This document shows positions 6,377 through 7,786 of a stretch of DNA of 7,786 bases, one piece after another; position 1 is the stretch's first letter; each line of letters starts with the position of its first letter. The notes beneath the pieces are model-generated. The model was not told where the DNA came from. It was given only the letters and a program-made list of their open reading frames with translations, and did not search any database. The stretch spans positions 1 to 7,786 of the forward strand of contig CALHAO010000497.1 in NCBI GenBank assembly GCA_937931765.1, given 5' to 3'. Origin of the DNA: an uncultured Thiotrichaceae bacterium. GTDB taxonomy: Bacteria; Pseudomonadota; Gammaproteobacteria; Thiotrichales; Thiotrichaceae. A program made the translations under genes and the position numbers.

Positions 6377-6398
6377 TAATTCTTCCTCGGTTTTTACT

Positions 6399-6448
6399 GT
6401 AGAAGCCGAAGACTTCTACGCTTGGAGGTGCAGTTTTTTCATGCACCT
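6399..6448. promoter_or_regulatory. Two tandem perfect inverted repeats upstream of the dehydrogenase gene
   Basis: GTAGAAG (6399-6405), 7-nt spacer, CTTCTAC (6413-6419) is followed at once by AGGTGCA (6426-6432), 9-nt T-rich loop, TGCACCT (6442-6448). Both stems are perfect 7-bp matches. They lie 23-72 nt upstream of the dehydrogenase ATG, inside the divergent region shared with the interrupted thioesterase gene. Neither resembles the known LldR operator (a TGGT/ACCA dyad). The role is open: operator, leader structure, or both. Confidence 0.45.
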
Positions 6449-6579
6449 TAGTGGCACAGACTCTATCAGACAACCGGCATCAGTGACATTGCCAGTGCAT
6501 AACCTACTACTCCTAATAGCCTGACTTGTGGTATCAATAAAGCACAAATGCATCAAGCCAACCAAAAGGAACTGTGTGA
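6449..6579. other. Divergent intergenic region between dehydrogenase and thioesterase genes
   Basis: This stretch must hold the promoters of both divergent genes, but I find no convincing -35/-10 pair. Candidates on the minus strand are weak (TTGTCT with TAAGGT 17 bp downstream). A ribosome binding site AAGGA (6566-6570) for the plus-strand thioesterase start is clear. Nothing else coding is supported here. Confidence 0.4.
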
Positions 6580-6699
6580 ATGAATATGACTGAAATGACC
6601 GGACTGGAGATAATGCAGGCAATTGTTGCCGGGCATTTACCGAAACCGCCAATGGCGGAAACTATGGCCATCAACTTTGAGCATGTCGAAAGTGGTTAT
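6580..6699 (+). pseudogene. PaaI-type thioesterase, 5' fragment interrupted by an IS200/IS605-family element
   Basis: An ORF begins at ATG 6580 with AAGGA 9 nt upstream and encodes MNMTEMTGLEIMQAIVAG, then HLPKPPMAETM and INFEHVESGYL. The GLEIMQAI, LPxPPMAET and VExGYL pattern is the N-terminus of PaaI-family hotdog thioesterases, which hydrolyse acyl-CoA, often aromatic or other short-chain thioesters. Full proteins are about 140-160 residues; here the homologous part stops after about 40. From 6700 the frame runs into the element end, adds about 14 foreign residues and stops at TAG 6742-6744. The catalytic HGG-type motif and the hotdog core are absent, so the fragment should be inactive. 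The rest of the gene is predicted on the far side of the element, beyond the right edge. Family call is from motif memory but fits well. Confidence 0.7.
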
Positions 6700-6830
6700 T
6701 TGACATCCTCCCCAGCCTCAAGGCGTGGGGATTCCTACTGCTAGACGGCAATGCCCTGCCGCGAGAATGTTCTTTGCAGCATTAATATCTCTATCATGCT
6801 GCACTCCACAGTCGGAGCAAGTCCATTCTC
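6680..6830 (-). ncRNA. Predicted omega/reRNA of the TnpB element with natural guide
   Basis: TnpB proteins use an RNA made from the 3' end of tnpB and the element right end, followed by a guide read from flanking DNA. Here the right-end hairpin (6710-6730) and terminal GTCAA on the minus strand (6704-6700) would end the scaffold. The guide would be the next 16-20 nt, minus-strand ATAACCACTTTCGACATGCT (6699-6680). The 5' boundary near 6830 is a guess from the size of known reRNAs. Presence of the RNA is an inference from the family, not visible directly. Confidence 0.4.
6710..6730. repeat. Right-end hairpin of the IS element
   Basis: An 8-bp imperfect stem (CCCCA and GCC against GGC and TGGGG, with one bulged G at 6725) closes a TCAA loop; on the element strand the loop reads TTGA and contains the tnpB stop codon. 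Such subterminal hairpins are what the Y1 transposase TnpA recognises in this family, and they double as the 3' stem of the omega RNA. Confidence 0.7.
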
Positions 6831-7786
6831 TTATTCCAAGCCCTGCGATACCTTTCGGCCTCGAATCAGGCAATGTGCCGCAACTCGAACAGGTTTGGGT
6901 GCTGTACGCTTCATTGACTTCTAAATAAGCAACTTGCATCCCTCTGGATTTATAATCAAGTTGCTGTTTAAGTTGATACCATCCTGCGTCTAATACCGAC
7001 TTTGCCATGTTGGTTTTAACCAGTTTTGAGCTGGAGACATCGCCCACTACAATCAATGAATTTTCTTTAACCAGTTTCGTGCTGAATTTATGATTCATAT
7101 CGGCACGTCTGTTTTTAATCTTGGCGTGTATCGATTTAACACGCTTCTTTTTATTGGCGCGTTGAGCTGCTACTAATTGCTTTTCAGCATTCCGGTAGAA
7201 CTGCTTGCGTTCCAGTGCTGTACCATCTGAACAAGTTGCGGTAGTTTTCAAACCCAAATCAATGCCTATCTGACCTTGGCCAGCAGATTGGATTAAAGAT
7301 ACCTCAACCACTACATTCAGATACCACCGCCCACGCGAGTCTTCGGAAAAAGAACCCGACCTGAAATCATAGCCGGATAAGCCGTAGCTATCCCAAACAC
7401 TGATAAAATTCCCAGCAAACCAACACTGACCAGCCTTGTATTTTAATTGACCTTTCTTGAATGGAACCCAGCCCAAAGAACGACGGGAGCCGCCCGAAGT
7501 ACGCCATTTCAGCTTTGATTTTTTGAATTGCTTTCTGCGGGTAGCATGTTCAGCTATGACCTGCTGAACAGTGTGGGAAGGCAAGCCCAGCTCACGGCCT
7601 TTGTTGATAGGCAGCACTATTTTCTGAATAGCGTAGGCGCTAAGCCACTCACCTTTGATGTAGCCCACTTCCGGCACAGGCACATAATACGCATCGTGAG
7701 ATAAGTCGTTAGCGGCATTCCAGACTTGATTAACACCAAACGCAAGGTGGCCAAGCATCTTTGAATGCTTGTCCTTTATCCTTACT
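6718..7786 (-). CDS. tnpB: TnpB RNA-guided endonuclease of IS200/IS605 family (5' end beyond right edge)
   Basis: The frame is open from the right edge; the first in-window ATG is 7758 (346 residues). The nine codons before it (VRIKDKHSK) look like genuine TnpB sequence, so the true start lies outside. Numbering from that ATG: the N-terminal recognition part contains RRKQFKK (74-80) and a WRTSGGSRRSLGW segment (85-97). RuvC-I is GIDLGLK (165-171) with Asp167. RuvC-II is IVVGDVSSS (236-244), where the usual Glu is Gly239. The zinc finger has Cys290, 293, 314 and 317. RuvC-III is HDRDINAAKNI (321-331) with Asp324. The protein uses an RNA from the element end to cut DNA next to a short TAM, helping element retention. 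It stops at 6720-6718 inside the end hairpin. The lower-coordinate flank carries a broken thioesterase gene on the opposite strand. Confidence 0.92.
   Translation of the reverse strand, partial: VRIKDKHSKMLGHLAFGVNQVWNAANDLSHDAYYVPVPEVGYIKGEWLSAYAIQKIVLPINKGRELGLPSHTVQQVIAEHATRRKQFKKSKLKWRTSGGSRRSLGWVPFKKGQLKYKAGQCWFAGNFISVWDSYGLSGYDFRSGSFSEDSRGRWYLNVVVEVSLIQSAGQGQIGIDLGLKTTATCSDGTALERKQFYRNAEKQLVAAQRANKKKRVKSIHAKIKNRRADMNHKFSTKLVKENSLIVVGDVSSSKLVKTNMAKSVLDAGWYQLKQQLDYKSRGMQVAYLEVNEAYSTQTCSSCGTLPDSRPKGIAGLGIREWTCSDCGVQHDRDINAAKNILAAGHCRLAVGIPTP

Larger units (their letters stand above)
6700..7786 (-). mobile_element. IS200/IS605-family element (tnpB-bearing), right end visible, left end beyond window
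   Basis: The lower-coordinate boundary is placed at about 6700, where thioesterase homology stops and a TTGACATCCTCCCC sequence begins, an end seen often next to stand-alone tnpB genes. It contains a hairpin: CCCCA GCC (6710-6717), loop TCAA, GGC, one bulged G, TGGGG (6726-6730). IS605-family ends are subterminal hairpins without inverted repeats or target duplications. On the element top (minus) strand it ends in TCAA, like the IS608 right cleavage site. No tnpA is present in the visible part; whether one lies beyond the edge cannot be told. The exact end could be a few bases off. Confidence 0.75.

Noticed and set aside
6416..6652. A 78-codon minus-strand frame in the divergent region
   Set aside because: It runs antisense to the well-supported thioesterase start and crosses a promoter region with hairpins; the composition (Ser/Leu/Cys scatter) does not look like a real protein.
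1..7786. CRISPR arrays, tRNA or rRNA genes, phage or integron attachment sites
   Set aside because: No regularly spaced repeats, cloverleaf or rRNA-like segments were found by reading either strand.

Overview
The window looks like chromosome from a Gram-negative bacterium, most likely a marine or aquatic gammaproteobacterium. This rests on protein style only (a ProV-type osmolyte transporter, a HypT-like LysR regulator, a proteobacterial LldD-type enzyme, Sec signal peptides) and on GC content that looks moderate by eye. No rRNA or other taxonomic marker is present.

Layout. Positions 1-2583, minus strand: a quaternary-amine/glycine-betaine type ABC importer, transcribed in the order substrate-binding protein (2583-1618), ATPase (1543-458), membrane subunit (461 to beyond the left edge). 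The last two genes overlap by 4 bp. A divergent LysR-family regulator (2711-3625, plus) shares a 127-bp intergenic region with the binding protein. That region holds two perfect inverted repeats, so the regulator probably controls the importer, itself, or both. Positions 3688-4980, minus: a secreted protein built from five (probably six, counting a degenerate one) tandem Microcystis-lectin (MVL)-like mannan-binding modules, each with a cysteine pair. Positions 5237-6376, minus: an FMN-dependent alpha-hydroxy-acid (L-lactate type) dehydrogenase with all catalytic residues. Both of these genes have tandem perfect hairpins in their upstream regions.

The right end is mobile DNA. A PaaI-type thioesterase gene starts at 6580 (plus) with a good ribosome binding site but is cut after about 40 codons by an IS200/IS605-family element. 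The element carries tnpB on the minus strand (stop at 6718-6720, open to the right edge at 7786), and its right-end hairpin is at 6710-6730. No tnpA is visible. The TnpB has a glycine where the canonical RuvC-II glutamate is expected, with possible substitute glutamates further on. The 20 nt beyond the element end would be the natural guide of its omega/reRNA.

Most notable items: the multi-module, disulfide-rich MVL lectin with a degenerate N-terminal module; the TnpB with a non-canonical active site plus readable guide and interrupted host gene; the paired operators between the LysR gene and the transporter; and the unusual N-terminal domain of the transporter membrane subunit.
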